Source of the DNA: JAAZPT01 sp964544955
GTDB lineage: Bacteria > Bacillota > Clostridia > Christensenellales > Aristaeellaceae
DNA: 64,000 bases
Direction of reading: 5' to 3'
Assembly: GCA_964544955.1 (NCBI GenBank)
Contig: CAZJEB010000002.1
Span: 230,053 to 294,052 of the forward strand
Within the stretch, counting starts at the first letter, position 1. Each line of letters begins with the position of its first letter. Under the pieces are notes generated by a model. It made no database searches. It had not been told where the DNA came from and saw only the letters and a list, made by a program, of their open reading frames with translations. Shown here piece after piece: positions 26,816 through 34,899 of this stretch. The position numbers were made by a program, and so were the translations under genes.

Positions 26816-27295
26816 ATGATTAAATTTGAACAGATAAACAATAAAAATATTTGGAAGGTTTGCACCCTTGAAGTGTTTGATTATCAAAAGGATTTTGTTG
26901 CAGATAACATTCAAAGCCTTGCAGAAGCCTATGCCACACGCAATGAGGGCAACAATGTTTTGCCCTTGGCTGTTTATAACGATGATGTTTTAATTGGCTT
27001 TGTTATGGTTGGTAAAGGCACGGTAGGCAATGAAAACGAAAGTGAGCTAATAAAGCAAAACTACTCACTATGGCGCCTTATGATAGATAAACGCTATCAA
27101 GGTAAAGGCCTTGGTAAAAAAACAATAGATGCCACAATTGCCTTAATTCGCCAATTTCCCTTTGGCCCAGCTAAACTAGTTTGGCTATCCTACGAGCCTG
27201 AAAACACCAAAGCAAGGCGAATGTATCAAAAATACGGCTTTGTAGAAAATGGCGATATGTGTGGCAATGAAATAGTCGCTGTGTATAACTTGTAG
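26816..27295 (+). CDS. GNAT-family N-acetyltransferase (BltD/spermidine-acetyltransferase-like)
   Basis: 159 residues. The acetyl-CoA loop is the YQGKGLGKKTIDATI segment, preceded by LWRLMIDKR, and the C-terminal NTKARRMYQKYGFVENGD strand-helix is typical of GNAT enzymes. The N-terminal TLEVFDYQKDFVADN resembles polyamine acetyltransferases of the BltD/PaiA group. That suggests acetylation of spermidine-like amines, but the substrate is inferred. The start is ATG 26816; an ORF extends upstream, but those residues are not family-like. Confidence 0.85.
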   Translation: MIKFEQINNKNIWKVCTLEVFDYQKDFVADNIQSLAEAYATRNEGNNVLPLAVYNDDVLIGFVMVGKGTVGNENESELIKQNYSLWRLMIDKRYQGKGLGKKTIDATIALIRQFPFGPAKLVWLSYEPENTKARRMYQKYGFVENGDMCGNEIVAVYNL

Positions 27296-27298
27296 ATG

Positions 27299-27338
27299 TT
27301 ATCCCCACGCCCTCGCAAAGGGTGGGGGATTTTTTATA
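27299..27338 (+). terminator. Terminator after the acetyltransferase
   Basis: ATCCCCAC-GCCC and GGG-TGGGGGAT arms with a T-run. The GTGGGGGATTTTTT end and the sequence after it (TATACCAATTTTTT) recur near 28620, and a related terminator is at 29626. Confidence 0.8.
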
Positions 27339-27411
27339 CCAATTTTTTGCCAAACCTATTATAAAACAACAAATTCACTAAAATGCAAAATGTAACAAGA
27401 TTCTCGTTTCG

Positions 27412-27440
27412 TTGACAAAATATTGGTTTAATTTTATAAT
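27412..27440 (+). promoter_or_regulatory. Consensus promoter with a long leader before the QueD-like gene
   Basis: TTGACA (27412-27417), 17-nt spacer, TATAAT (27435-27440): a perfect consensus promoter. Transcription from about 27447 would give a leader of about 250 nt before ATG 27696. The leader holds small hairpins (GCCT...AGGC near 27475) but does not match the preQ1 or THF riboswitch patterns I know. Confidence 0.75.
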
Positions 27441-27695
27441 TAAATTAGGTTAAAGCTAATAAAGCCTTTATACAGGCCTTCTATTTGAATGATGTGTATT
27501 TTATTCTAAATAAAACTTTAATTATTGCTGTATTTTATGCTTAGCATAAGCGTTTCAATTAGCTTTGCTGTGTTTAAAATAGGTTTATAATTTTACTAAA
27601 GTAGCAATAATTTATTTTAACAGATTACAGTAAAGGCTGTTAAACTTAAATCAAAGGCTAAATGCCTTAGATAATATAAATAAAGGAGCGAAAAT

Positions 27696-28262
27696 ATGAG
27701 AAGTTTTACAACACTAGATATCCAGTATGCCCACCGTTTTTATGGTTTTAAGGGAGAGGCACAGTATTTGCACGGCCACACCGGTATACTAACCCTTGAA
27801 GTTGAAGAAAGCGTAAACATGGGTGTAAATATGGTTTTCCCTTGTAACGAGATAAAGAAGATTGCTTGGGATGTATTACAAAATTTTGACCACGCATTAA
27901 TTTTGAGGGAAGATGATCCTCTACTACCCGCTATTTTGGATGTTTATGAAAAACAGGGCATAAAGAATGGCGCACCTACAAACATGCAAAAAGGTCCTGC
28001 TTTTAAAACCGAGCTTGCTACCGCATACCCCGAATGCCGCTTAGTTGTAACAAAAGAAACTATGACCGTTGAAGGCATGATAAAGATTGTTTATGACTTG
28101 CTTAAGGATAAATTGAACATCGTTAAAATCACATTTACAAGTGGTGTAAACGGTGCAATAGAAGAGTATGAACCTCAATTGGAAATGGATCGTTGCCCAC
28201 TATGCGGCATTTCCCTTGATGAGCATGGCGCTTGCCCTAAGTGCGGATATCGCAAACACTAA
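27696..28262 (+). CDS. 6-pyruvoyl-tetrahydropterin synthase / QueD-family protein with C-terminal zinc ribbon
   Basis: 188 residues. The N-terminal T-fold keeps three zinc ligands (His13 in YAHRF, His26 and His28 in LHGHTG). The catalytic Cys that QueD carries four residues before the HGH is Ala here, with Glu next to it, so the reaction may differ from standard 6-carboxytetrahydropterin synthesis. A TVEGMIKIVYDLL helix is also family-like. The last 30 residues add a zinc ribbon (CPLCG...CPKCG) absent from short QueD proteins. It is monocistronic between a strong promoter and a terminator. Queuosine or pterin metabolism is likely; the exact step is open. Confidence 0.8.
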   Translation: MRSFTTLDIQYAHRFYGFKGEAQYLHGHTGILTLEVEESVNMGVNMVFPCNEIKKIAWDVLQNFDHALILREDDPLLPAILDVYEKQGIKNGAPTNMQKGPAFKTELATAYPECRLVVTKETMTVEGMIKIVYDLLKDKLNIVKITFTSGVNGAIEEYEPQLEMDRCPLCGISLDEHGACPKCGYRKH

Positions 28263-28316
28263 TAAATTGCTAATATGCACCCCTAAGGGTTTAAGCATAT
28301 TATAATTATTAAAACT

Positions 28317-28353
28317 AGCGTTGGATTGTTGTGTATAGTCCAGCGCTTTTTTA
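28317..28353 (+). terminator. Terminator after the QueD-like gene
   Basis: AGCGTTGGATT (28317-28327) pairs with AGTCCAGCGCT (28337-28347), two G-U pairs, then a T-run. Confidence 0.85.
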
Positions 28354-28710
28354 TGCCACAAAGCAAGCCTTTACTTGCTTTTTAGTAGCAATTTTTAACA
28401 AGTATACAAAGCTAAAAAAAGCTTTTTAGCTATAACACCATTGCTTAATATACAAACAATAATATTCAGGTTCAATTTGCTAAGAATAACTTATTTGTAT
28501 GCTTTTACCCATCACTATACCACAGGGCAAATTTGTATTTAACAAGCAAAATTTATCAAAAGGCTGTACTAAGCTTGTTATAATAATTTAATAATATAAA
28601 ACCAGCCCCCGCCAATAGTGGGGGATTTTTTATACCAATTTTTTACAAAACCCTTACACAAAACAATATACTTTGCTATAAAATTAAGCATATATCCAAA
28701 GGAGGTACAA
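28354..28710. other. Intergenic stretch with several hairpins
   Basis: No gene seen. It holds two more hairpins, AAAGCAAG...CTTGCTTT (about 28358-28380) and AGCTAAAAA...CTTTTTAGCT (about 28411-28432). Near 28605-28630 a GCCCCCGCC...GTGGGGG hairpin with a T-run repeats the unit found after the acetyltransferase gene, including TATACCAATTTTTT. Confidence 0.55.
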
Positions 28711-29613
28711 ATGTTAAACCTAGTTATACAAAAATATACCATAGGGCTAAGCCTTATGTTAAGCCTATATTGGCTTGTAAATTACCTTGTGTTAATACCT
28801 AATAAGCATAAATTTAGCGATGTTACAAACACATTGGTGCGGCTTGCGGTGCTTTACATTCCAGGCTTGATTTTGCTTTACCTGTTTATTAATGGCTTGC
28901 CAATGCCAGTGCATCAGGAAACAAATATGGGTTTTGGCGATTATTTTATGCTGTGGATTGCTCAATTTTTCGCTGTGGCAATTATTATTCCCCTAAGCGC
29001 TGTGGATTTAAAATTGGGGCTAATAAGCGATAAACATAAAGGGGAAGAGTATAAAACCCTAGCACAAAGCCTAATTGTTATTATACTTGTGCCCTTTTTG
29101 GAGGAGCTTGTGGCTCGCAAGCTTTTGGGCGACCACTTGGCTAACCTAAGAACAAATGTTTACTTGTGCTTATCCGCAGCAGTGTTTGGGCTTATGCACT
29201 TGCAAACAGGCCGTATAGCTATACCCCTTGCCATGGTGTATACAGGCTTTGTTTGGGCTGTGGTGTATATGTCAAGCTCTAGCTTGCTTTTAGCCACATT
29301 CTACCATGCATCCTTTAACTTTTTTGTGGGCTATATACCTCAAGTGCTCCAAAACAAAAGTGGATTAAAGGCGAAATCCTTATACATGCTTGCCCTTTTA
29401 GCCCTTGGCATTATTGGCTTTGTTAGCCTTGTAATTACTACGCTTAACATTCAATACATTCTACCTGCACATCATAGCTTAGCAAACGGCATTAGCATAG
29501 TTTTCTCCAACTGGGGAACCTGGCTATTGGCAGCAGTTTGCATAATTAGCTTTGTTGCTAAACGCAAGTATATAAGCAAAGAGCTTGAAAACATAAAGGA
29601 AAATGCTGATTAA
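28711..29613 (+). CDS. CPBP-family intramembrane metalloprotease
   Basis: 300 residues from ATG 28711, with AAGGAGG 5 nt upstream. Multiple membrane helices surround the family motifs: FLEELVARKLLG (the EExxxR element), GLMHLQTG and FYHASFNFFVG, which hold the glutamate and histidine zinc/catalytic residues. Relatives (Abi/CAAX-type proteases) act in prenyl-protein processing, self-immunity to bacteriocins or signalling. No bacteriocin gene is visible nearby, so the target is unknown. Confidence 0.88.
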   Translation: MLNLVIQKYTIGLSLMLSLYWLVNYLVLIPNKHKFSDVTNTLVRLAVLYIPGLILLYLFINGLPMPVHQETNMGFGDYFMLWIAQFFAVAIIIPLSAVDLKLGLISDKHKGEEYKTLAQSLIVIILVPFLEELVARKLLGDHLANLRTNVYLCLSAAVFGLMHLQTGRIAIPLAMVYTGFVWAVVYMSSSSLLLATFYHASFNFFVGYIPQVLQNKSGLKAKSLYMLALLALGIIGFVSLVITTLNIQYILPAHHSLANGISIVFSNWGTWLLAAVCIISFVAKRKYISKELENIKENAD

Positions 29614-29625
29614 AAATATATAAAT

Positions 29626-29663
29626 ACCCCGCACACCCTCACCAACGGTGGGGGATTTTTTTG
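29626..29663 (+). terminator. Terminator after the CPBP protease
   Basis: CCCCGCACACCCTC...GGTGGGGG followed by a T-run. Third member of the GTGGGGG-TTTTTT terminator set in this region. Confidence 0.7.
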
Positions 29664-29754
29664 TTTGATTTTTAATATTGTGTTTGTGTTTCTTTTTCTT
29701 TTTTATTTTCATTTTGATTTTCATTTTCTTTTTATTATTGTGTTTATGTATGGC

Positions 29755-30031
29755 TAGATTTGCTAACTTTTGCTAGATTTGCTAACACTTGCTAGTTTTG
29801 CTAACTTTGCTTCTATTTGCTTGATTTGCTTATTGATTGTGTTTCTTTTTCTGTTACTGTTTATTCTTAATTTATTTCTTCTGTTTTTTATTCTTTTATT
29901 TTTTCTTTTATTGTTACTGTTTCTTTTTGCTTGATTTGCTTGATTTGCTTGATTTGCTTGATTTGCTTCCATTTGCTTGATTTGCTTCCATTTGCTTGTT
30001 TTGCTTTCATTTGCTTGTTTTGCTTTCATGT
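29755..30031. repeat. Low-complexity array of TTTGCTTGA-type 10-mers
   Basis: The top strand carries many copies of TTTGCTTGAT, TTTGCTTCCA and TTTGCTAAC, in two blocks (about 29755-29830 and 29928-30031) separated by T-rich sequence. The minus strand stays open across it and reads as Lys/Gln/Asn-rich repeats (QANQAN...), but there is no ribosome site or family signal. I treat it as a non-coding simple repeat. Confidence 0.75.
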
Positions 30032-30638
30032 ATTAAATTTTCAAGGTGCGAGCCATAGGCGAATATCGCTTAAAATAAGGCTTTTATGTTTAACAATCTC
30101 CTTGGTTAAACTTGTAAAACTCCATCCCAAATTGCCCCTGTTTCGTTGTTAAAATGGCAGTTCTAAGCTATAATACTTAATATAATTATCCCTTGGCTTA
30201 GGGAACAATAAAATCACCATAGGCTATTACCCCCTATAATCACTATACCACACGCCAATTTTTAAACGCACAATCAAAACCGAGGAACAGCTTATATTAA
30301 GATTGTTACAACGCAATAAAAAAATATCGGTGTAATAAAATGGTGAGTATTAAAACCGAATATACCATTAATTCAATAGGGGAATTTATACACAACAAAA
30401 AATTAAAAATACCTTAATATCCTCCACCTAAAAAAACAATGAACACCCCTCAACCTCATACAACACAAGCCTTTGATGCCATAATAAAATCCCCCAAAAA
30501 CCCCTTTCAAAAAACCCCATATGGTATATTAAAACTGTGGGGGAGAGCAGGCAAACAATCCCCAATAATTAAACACTTTCAAAATAGTTAAAAACCTTTT
30601 AATCCAATCAATTTTTCCACCCCACCCCGCAAGAGCGT
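30032..30638. other. Non-coding stretch without recognised features
   Basis: About 600 bases with no supported ORF. AT-rich, with short C-rich runs (for example around 30420-30530) and a GGGGGAGAGCAGG patch near 30540. I see no RNA family signature. Confidence 0.4.
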
Positions 30639-30892
30639 TTTACGCCCATCAATTGTCCTACGGTCAATCGCTGGGTGCGTTCGCTCCGTAAAAGGCTTCG
30701 CCTTTTGTACTCACTCACTTGCTCCGCCTCATTTACGCCCATCAATTGCCCTAACGGTCAATCGCTGGGTGCGTTCGCTCCGTAAAAGGCTTCGTCTTTT
30801 GTACTCACTCACTTGCTCCGCCTCATTTACGCCCATCAATTGCCCTAACGGTCAATCGCTGGGTGCGTTCGCTCCGTAAAAGGCTTCGCCTT
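30639..30892 (+). repeat. 93-bp structured repeat, three tandem copies (third truncated)
   Basis: Copies run 30639-30731, 30732-30825 and 30826-30892. Each begins TTTACGCCCATCAATTG. It can fold as TTTACG pairing with CGTAAA, with CCCA/TGGG and ATTG/CAAT inside, followed by an AAAAGGC-TTC-GCCTTTT hairpin and a CTCACTCACTTGCTCCGC tail. Differences between copies fall mainly in the loops (TCCTACGG versus CCCTAACGG) or keep pairing through G-U. A fourth copy is at 31538. Confidence 0.85.
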
Positions 30893-30900
30893 ACATACCT

Positions 30901-30951
30901 CATACCCAGAATCCAAAACTTAACAAACTCATTTCAATCATCAAATTCCAC
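30901..30951 (+). repeat. 51-bp direct repeat C, copy 1 (leader of the broken oxidase gene)
   Basis: Begins CATACCCAGAATCC and runs to the CCAC before the ribosome site of the gene at 30971. A near-identical copy at 31756-31807 occupies the same place before the zinc-ribbon gene. Confidence 0.8.
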
Positions 30952-30970
30952 CCAATCAAAGGAGCCTTAT

Positions 30971-31393
30971 ATGAACCCAGCTTTAAAAATAATCAACGAT
31001 CGCTTTAACCACGATACTCTTCTTTCCGTGGCTACAATAAACCAAAATAAACCCTCTGTGCGCGTTGTAGATGCCTATTACCAAAATGGAGCCTTCTACA
31101 CCGTAACATACGCCCTATCCAACAAAATGCAACATATACACCACAATAACGCCGTTGCAGTTTGTGGTGATTGGTTTACCGCTAATGGTATTGGCATAAA
31201 CCTTGGTTGAGTGTTGGATCCAAAAAACACAAGCATTATGCAAACCTTGCGCTCTGTATTTTCAAGTTGGTATAACAATGGCCACGTAAACGAACAAGAC
31301 CCTAATACTTGCTTGCTAAAAATAGAATTAAGCGATGCTATCATTTTTGATAAGGGGCAAAAATATACTGTGGATTTTAATAAAAATAAATAA
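30971..31393 (+). pseudogene. Pyridoxamine-5'-phosphate-oxidase-like flavoprotein with an in-frame TGA
   Basis: ATG 30971 has AAGGAG 6 nt upstream. The frame runs 140 codons to TAA with a single TGA at 31208-31210 (codon 80). Sequence on both sides belongs together: the first part has LLSVATINQNKPSVRVVDAYY and GDWFTANGIGINLG, and the second has YNNGHVNEQDPNTCLLKIEL, the typical end of small FMN-binding split-barrel proteins. No frameshift is needed. A TGG-to-TGA change is the simplest cause. Other TGA codons in the window act as stops, so this is probably a young pseudogene; readthrough is an alternative. Confidence 0.8.
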
Positions 31394-31476
31394 GCTGTTT
31401 TGTAATAACCTAAGCCTCTTACACCCAACAACAAATCCCTTTAACCCAACAACGCATTACAACCTAACTCCGATAT

Positions 31477-31537
31477 AACCCAAGTTATTCATAAAATAAC
31501 AAACTCCGTTAGGAGTTTGGTCGTTACCTCATACCTC
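31477..31537 (+). repeat. 61-bp direct repeat B, copy 1
   Basis: Starts AACCCAAGTTATTCAT and contains the hairpin AAACTCC-GTTA-GGAGTTT (31501-31518), ending CCTCATACCTC. The second copy is at 31682-31742, with GTCA in the loop. The arms are unchanged, while loop and flank differ. Confidence 0.8.
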
Positions 31538-31630
31538 TTTACGCCCATCAATTGCCCTACGGTCAATCGCTGGGTGCGTTCGCTCCGTAAAAGGCTACGC
31601 CTTTTGTACTCACTCACTTGCTCCGCCTCA
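31538..31630 (+). repeat. 93-bp structured repeat, dispersed fourth copy
   Basis: A full-length copy of the unit tandemly repeated at 30639-30892, following directly on repeat B. Its second hairpin reads AAAAGGC-TAC-GCCTTTT. Confidence 0.85.
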
Positions 31631-31681
31631 AGACGCCCTTGACCCCACCTTTTGTCTTTCTAACAAACATAGTTTTTATTC

Positions 31682-31742
31682 AACCCAAGTTATTCATCAA
31701 ATAACAAACTCCGTCAGGAGTTTGATCGTCACCTCATACCTC
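31682..31742 (+). repeat. 61-bp direct repeat B, copy 2
   Basis: Same unit as 31477-31537. It is followed by a short CCTCATA-type 8-bp tandem array (about 31733-31757) that leads into repeat C. Confidence 0.8.
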
Positions 31743-31755
31743 ATACCTCATACCT

Positions 31756-31807
31756 CATACCCAGAATCCAAAACTCAACAAACTCATTTCAACTCACCAA
31801 ATTCCAC
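31756..31807 (+). repeat. Direct repeat C, copy 2 (leader of the zinc-ribbon gene)
   Basis: 52 bp matching 30901-30951 with a few changes. Like copy 1 it ends just before a ribosome site. Confidence 0.8.
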
Positions 31808-31826
31808 TCTCTCCAGGGGGTTCACA

Positions 31827-32528
31827 TTGAACGATTTAATATATATCTTATTATTATTAATATTTATCGCAGTTGGCGTATACCTTATTAACCTTGCTTT
31901 TAAATTAATAAAATTCATTATTCAATCAATTACTAATGCTATTACTAGCAAACATAATAGTAAACGTGATATTGAAATTGCTAAACAAAAACAGCAAGAA
32001 GATTATATTAAAATGCAACAGGCTAACCGCGAAAAGCAAAAACGCATAGATCAACTTCAAAGGGATAAGGCTATGCGTGAACGGGAGTATGCCCTTAAAG
32101 AGCAACAATTCCATCAAAATAAAAAAACCTATACAAAACCCTATACTATAATAAGGTGCGAATCCTGCGGCGCAAGGCTAAATATTAGGGATAATTCCCC
32201 CTATACCACCTGCGATTATTGTGGCACAAAAGTTATCGTCGATACCTTCAATAAACAAATAAACTACACCACAAAAACCACAGAAAACCCCACCCCAGAC
32301 CCAACCCCAGACCCCAACCTAAACACCACAATCCCTTATACAAACCCCTCACAACCCACCACCGATGATATTCAAAAATATAAAAAAGAGGCTAATAAAT
32401 ATAAAGGCCTAACAATAACCTTCTCCATCCTCTTTTTTTTCTCCCAAAACTTCGCTTTCGTTGCCCTAATAGTACCCTTCGCCATCCTCTGGGCATTAAA
32501 TAACGATAAATATAAAAAGTGGGAGTAG
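31827..32528 (+). CDS. Membrane protein with coiled coil and zinc ribbon
   Basis: 233 residues from TTG 31827, which has AGGGGG 6 nt upstream. Order: one N-terminal membrane helix (LIYILLLLIFIAVGVYLI and on), a second hydrophobic patch, a charged Gln/Lys/Arg coiled coil (about 55-100), a zinc ribbon CESCG...CDYCG, a Pro/Thr-rich linker and two C-terminal hydrophobic segments. I know no function; the zinc ribbon resembles those of bacterial membrane proteins with rubredoxin-like ends. Translation further upstream would run into repeat C and is unlikely. Confidence 0.7.
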   Translation: MNDLIYILLLLIFIAVGVYLINLAFKLIKFIIQSITNAITSKHNSKRDIEIAKQKQQEDYIKMQQANREKQKRIDQLQRDKAMREREYALKEQQFHQNKKTYTKPYTIIRCESCGARLNIRDNSPYTTCDYCGTKVIVDTFNKQINYTTKTTENPTPDPTPDPNLNTTIPYTNPSQPTTDDIQKYKKEANKYKGLTITFSILFFFSQNFAFVALIVPFAILWALNNDKYKKWE

Positions 32529-32743
32529 TGTAAAAATAAACATAAATAAGCTTTTTAATAACACTAGTTATATAATATATATGTAAACTGCTTTTATAGG
32601 CATAAGGTTTCTTTAGGTAAAACAACACTAAAATTAATTGTTATATAAATGCAAAATCTTTTATAAAACCAAATATAAAATGGGTGAAAGGCTTCAAGCT
32701 TATACAATAAGCTAATTTTATTTTACAAAAAACCCATTAAAAA

Positions 32744-32771
32744 ACGGATACTCGGTTGCCCGAATATCCGT
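32744..32771 (-). terminator. Terminator of the secreted flavin reductase gene
   Basis: ACGGATACTCGG, loop TTGC, CCGAATATCCGT (one mismatch). Read on the minus strand it is followed by a T-run. Confidence 0.75.
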
Positions 32772-32784
32772 AAAGTATTAATAA

Positions 32785-34899
32785 TTATTTTGCTACTGCT
32801 TGTTGAGCTGCTACACGGCCATATACACCACAAAGTAATAGTGATGTACCACAACCATAGTAACGTACGGAGCTCATTTGTGCAGCTGCACAGCTACCTG
32901 CTGCGTAGAAGCCTGGTATTGGGTTACCAGCTTTATCTATAACTTCAGCATTAATATTAACTCTCATGCCATCGTAACCATCTGTAAGCACTAAAGGCAT
33001 GCGCAACATGTAGTAAGGAGCCTCTATGCGAACCATGTATTCAGCGGGCTTGTTGAAATCTTCGTCAACGCCCTTATCACATAACTCGTTGTAACGGTCT
33101 AATGTTGCTTGAACCACTTTAGCATCTAATCCAACCATTGCAGATAATTCCTCAATGGTATCAGCCTTAAAGGCCATAGGTGCGTTCTCTCTGGATGTTA
33201 AAGAGCTTGTTAAACCAATTTCAATAACATCAGGGTGAGCTTCTTCAAAAGCTTTACCGGCTAATGCCCAACCTTCATCATAACCTAAATGGAAGTTCTT
33301 TTCGATATAATCAAAACAGAATTCATCTTCGTTTATAACACGTTCACCGCCGCCACTTAGGAAAATACAATCTGTTGCAGGTGTAATTACGCTTGTTTTG
33401 GGGGCACCAGGAATAACGCTTGGCCATGCGGATAATTTTTTGCTATAGAAGTAGTACATTTGTTGTACAAAATCTAAGTGAAGCATATCTGCACCAACAG
33501 ATTCTGCAAGCAAGTATGCATCGCCTGTACCACTGCCGGAAATGCTTTCAGCAGCAGCAAATTGTTTTGGGTTTAATTTTTCAAATAACTCATTATTAGC
33601 TGTGTAGCTACCTGCGCAAAGTATTGTAGCTTTTGCATTTACAGTAATATCATCACCATAAGTGTTTGTAGCTTTAATACCAACAACTGCGCCATTTTCT
33701 GTTATTAAATCTGTGCAAGGTGTGCCCATTAAAGCTGTACCACCTTTTTCAATAAAGGCAGCATATAATGCTGTTGTAATGCCACTACCACCATCTTCAA
33801 CACAGTGGTTACGGGGAACATCACGTGGTGGGTTCTTTGAAATAGCTTCTAAGTGGTTAAACTTAACGCCATTATCAATTAAAAATTGAATTAGCTCTGT
33901 GGAGTTCATAGCTGCATACTCAATAAGTTCAGCTTCTACTGTGGGTTCTGCGGCATAAACCTTCATAATATCTTGGTAAAGGGCTTCCTCTGTATCCTCA
34001 ATGCCGTTATCCCTTTGCAACTGTGTGCCTGCTGCTTGAATAAAGCCTTCACTACGTGATGTTGAGCTACCAAGAACAGATTCTTTTTCAACAAGTACAA
34101 CGTTTGCGCCTAAGTTTACTGCCTCAACTGCTGCGGATAAACCAGCTAAACCTGCACCTATAACAACTACATCAGCATCATAAACTGCAGTTTCTGCTTC
34201 ACGTTTAACAACTTCACGGGCTTTCCATTCATCTGGGTTACCGCCAGCTAATGCAACTGCGCCTGCTACAGCATTTAAATAACCGGCTGATGATACTGTT
34301 GCGCTTGATATTACATCAAGGTCTAAGCTTTGGTTTCTTATAATACGGTCTTTTAAAACATCAAAAGCCATACCGCCAATACCTGGTGTATCGCTCCAGT
34401 TTGAAGCAACAATATCGGTAATTTTGCCATCTGCAAATGTTACATCAACTGTAACGGTATCAACATCATAACCATTACGTTTGTATGATTTTGCAGCTGC
34501 TTGGAATGTTCCATCGGCAACAGGTTTAGCCTCAGCCACTGCAACTTCAGCACCTGTAGCTAATGTAATAGCATCTTTTACAGCAGCAATTACTGCGTCT
34601 GATGTTACTGTTGCGCCGGATATGCTGTCTATCCCCTCAACACTACCGGCTTCCATTATTGCCTTTTGTAAGTCCGCCATCGCTACACCGCCAATTGATT
34701 CGGTTTCTGCGCTACCTACAATTTCCAACGCGGTTATGCTGCTATCATCAACTGTTAGTGTAACGTTGATATCACCACCAAAACCCTTTGCTGTTGTGTT
34801 GTATGTACCTGGTACATACACAGCACCTGCTGTTGCCATACCTGCAAACATGGTAAACAACATGCATATTACAAGTGCTAAAGATAAGCTCTTTCTCAT
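32785..34899 (-). CDS. Secreted FMN/FAD reductase (fumarate/urocanate-reductase-like) with two FMN-binding domains
   Basis: 704 residues from ATG 34899 (GAGGAGG upstream). A Sec signal peptide (about 1-25) is followed by two FMN_bind domains. Their flavinylation motifs are ISGATVTS (first) and ISSATVSS (second), where ApbE-type transferases attach FMN to Thr/Ser. A flavocytochrome-type FAD domain follows, with VVIGAGLAGLSAAVEA, GVKFNHLE and PGFYAAG near the C-terminus. It would accept electrons outside the membrane and reduce an unsaturated acid; the substrate (fumarate, urocanate, acrylate type) cannot be fixed. The second FMN motif departs from the consensus (Ser for Gly). The gene is monocistronic. 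Confidence 0.88.
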   Translation of the reverse strand: MRKSLSLALVICMLFTMFAGMATAGAVYVPGTYNTTAKGFGGDINVTLTVDDSSITALEIVGSAETESIGGVAMADLQKAIMEAGSVEGIDSISGATVTSDAVIAAVKDAITLATGAEVAVAEAKPVADGTFQAAAKSYKRNGYDVDTVTVDVTFADGKITDIVASNWSDTPGIGGMAFDVLKDRIIRNQSLDLDVISSATVSSAGYLNAVAGAVALAGGNPDEWKAREVVKREAETAVYDADVVVIGAGLAGLSAAVEAVNLGANVVLVEKESVLGSSTSRSEGFIQAAGTQLQRDNGIEDTEEALYQDIMKVYAAEPTVEAELIEYAAMNSTELIQFLIDNGVKFNHLEAISKNPPRDVPRNHCVEDGGSGITTALYAAFIEKGGTALMGTPCTDLITENGAVVGIKATNTYGDDITVNAKATILCAGSYTANNELFEKLNPKQFAAAESISGSGTGDAYLLAESVGADMLHLDFVQQMYYFYSKKLSAWPSVIPGAPKTSVITPATDCIFLSGGGERVINEDEFCFDYIEKNFHLGYDEGWALAGKAFEEAHPDVIEIGLTSSLTSRENAPMAFKADTIEELSAMVGLDAKVVQATLDRYNELCDKGVDEDFNKPAEYMVRIEAPYYMLRMPLVLTDGYDGMRVNINAEVIDKAGNPIPGFYAAGSCAAAQMSSVRYYGCGTSLLLCGVYGRVAAQQAVAK

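Noticed and set aside
27447..27695. preQ1 or THF riboswitch in the leader of the QueD-like gene
   Set aside because: The conserved cores of these classes are not present; only simple hairpins are seen, so no class is assigned.
29763..30029. Minus-strand open frame of 88 codons rich in Lys, Gln and Asn
   Set aside because: It is the complement of a 10-mer simple repeat, has no ribosome site and no family features; best seen as a by-product of composition.
30863..30970. Possible N-terminal extension of the broken oxidase gene
   Set aside because: The extension lies in repeats and lacks a ribosome site; the ATG at 30971 has AAGGAG and matches the family start.
31208..31260. Selenocysteine reading of the TGA in the oxidase-like gene
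   Set aside because: No bSECIS-like hairpin follows the codon, only a short TTGGATCCAA palindrome with too small a loop, and the family has no Sec or Cys at this place that I know of.
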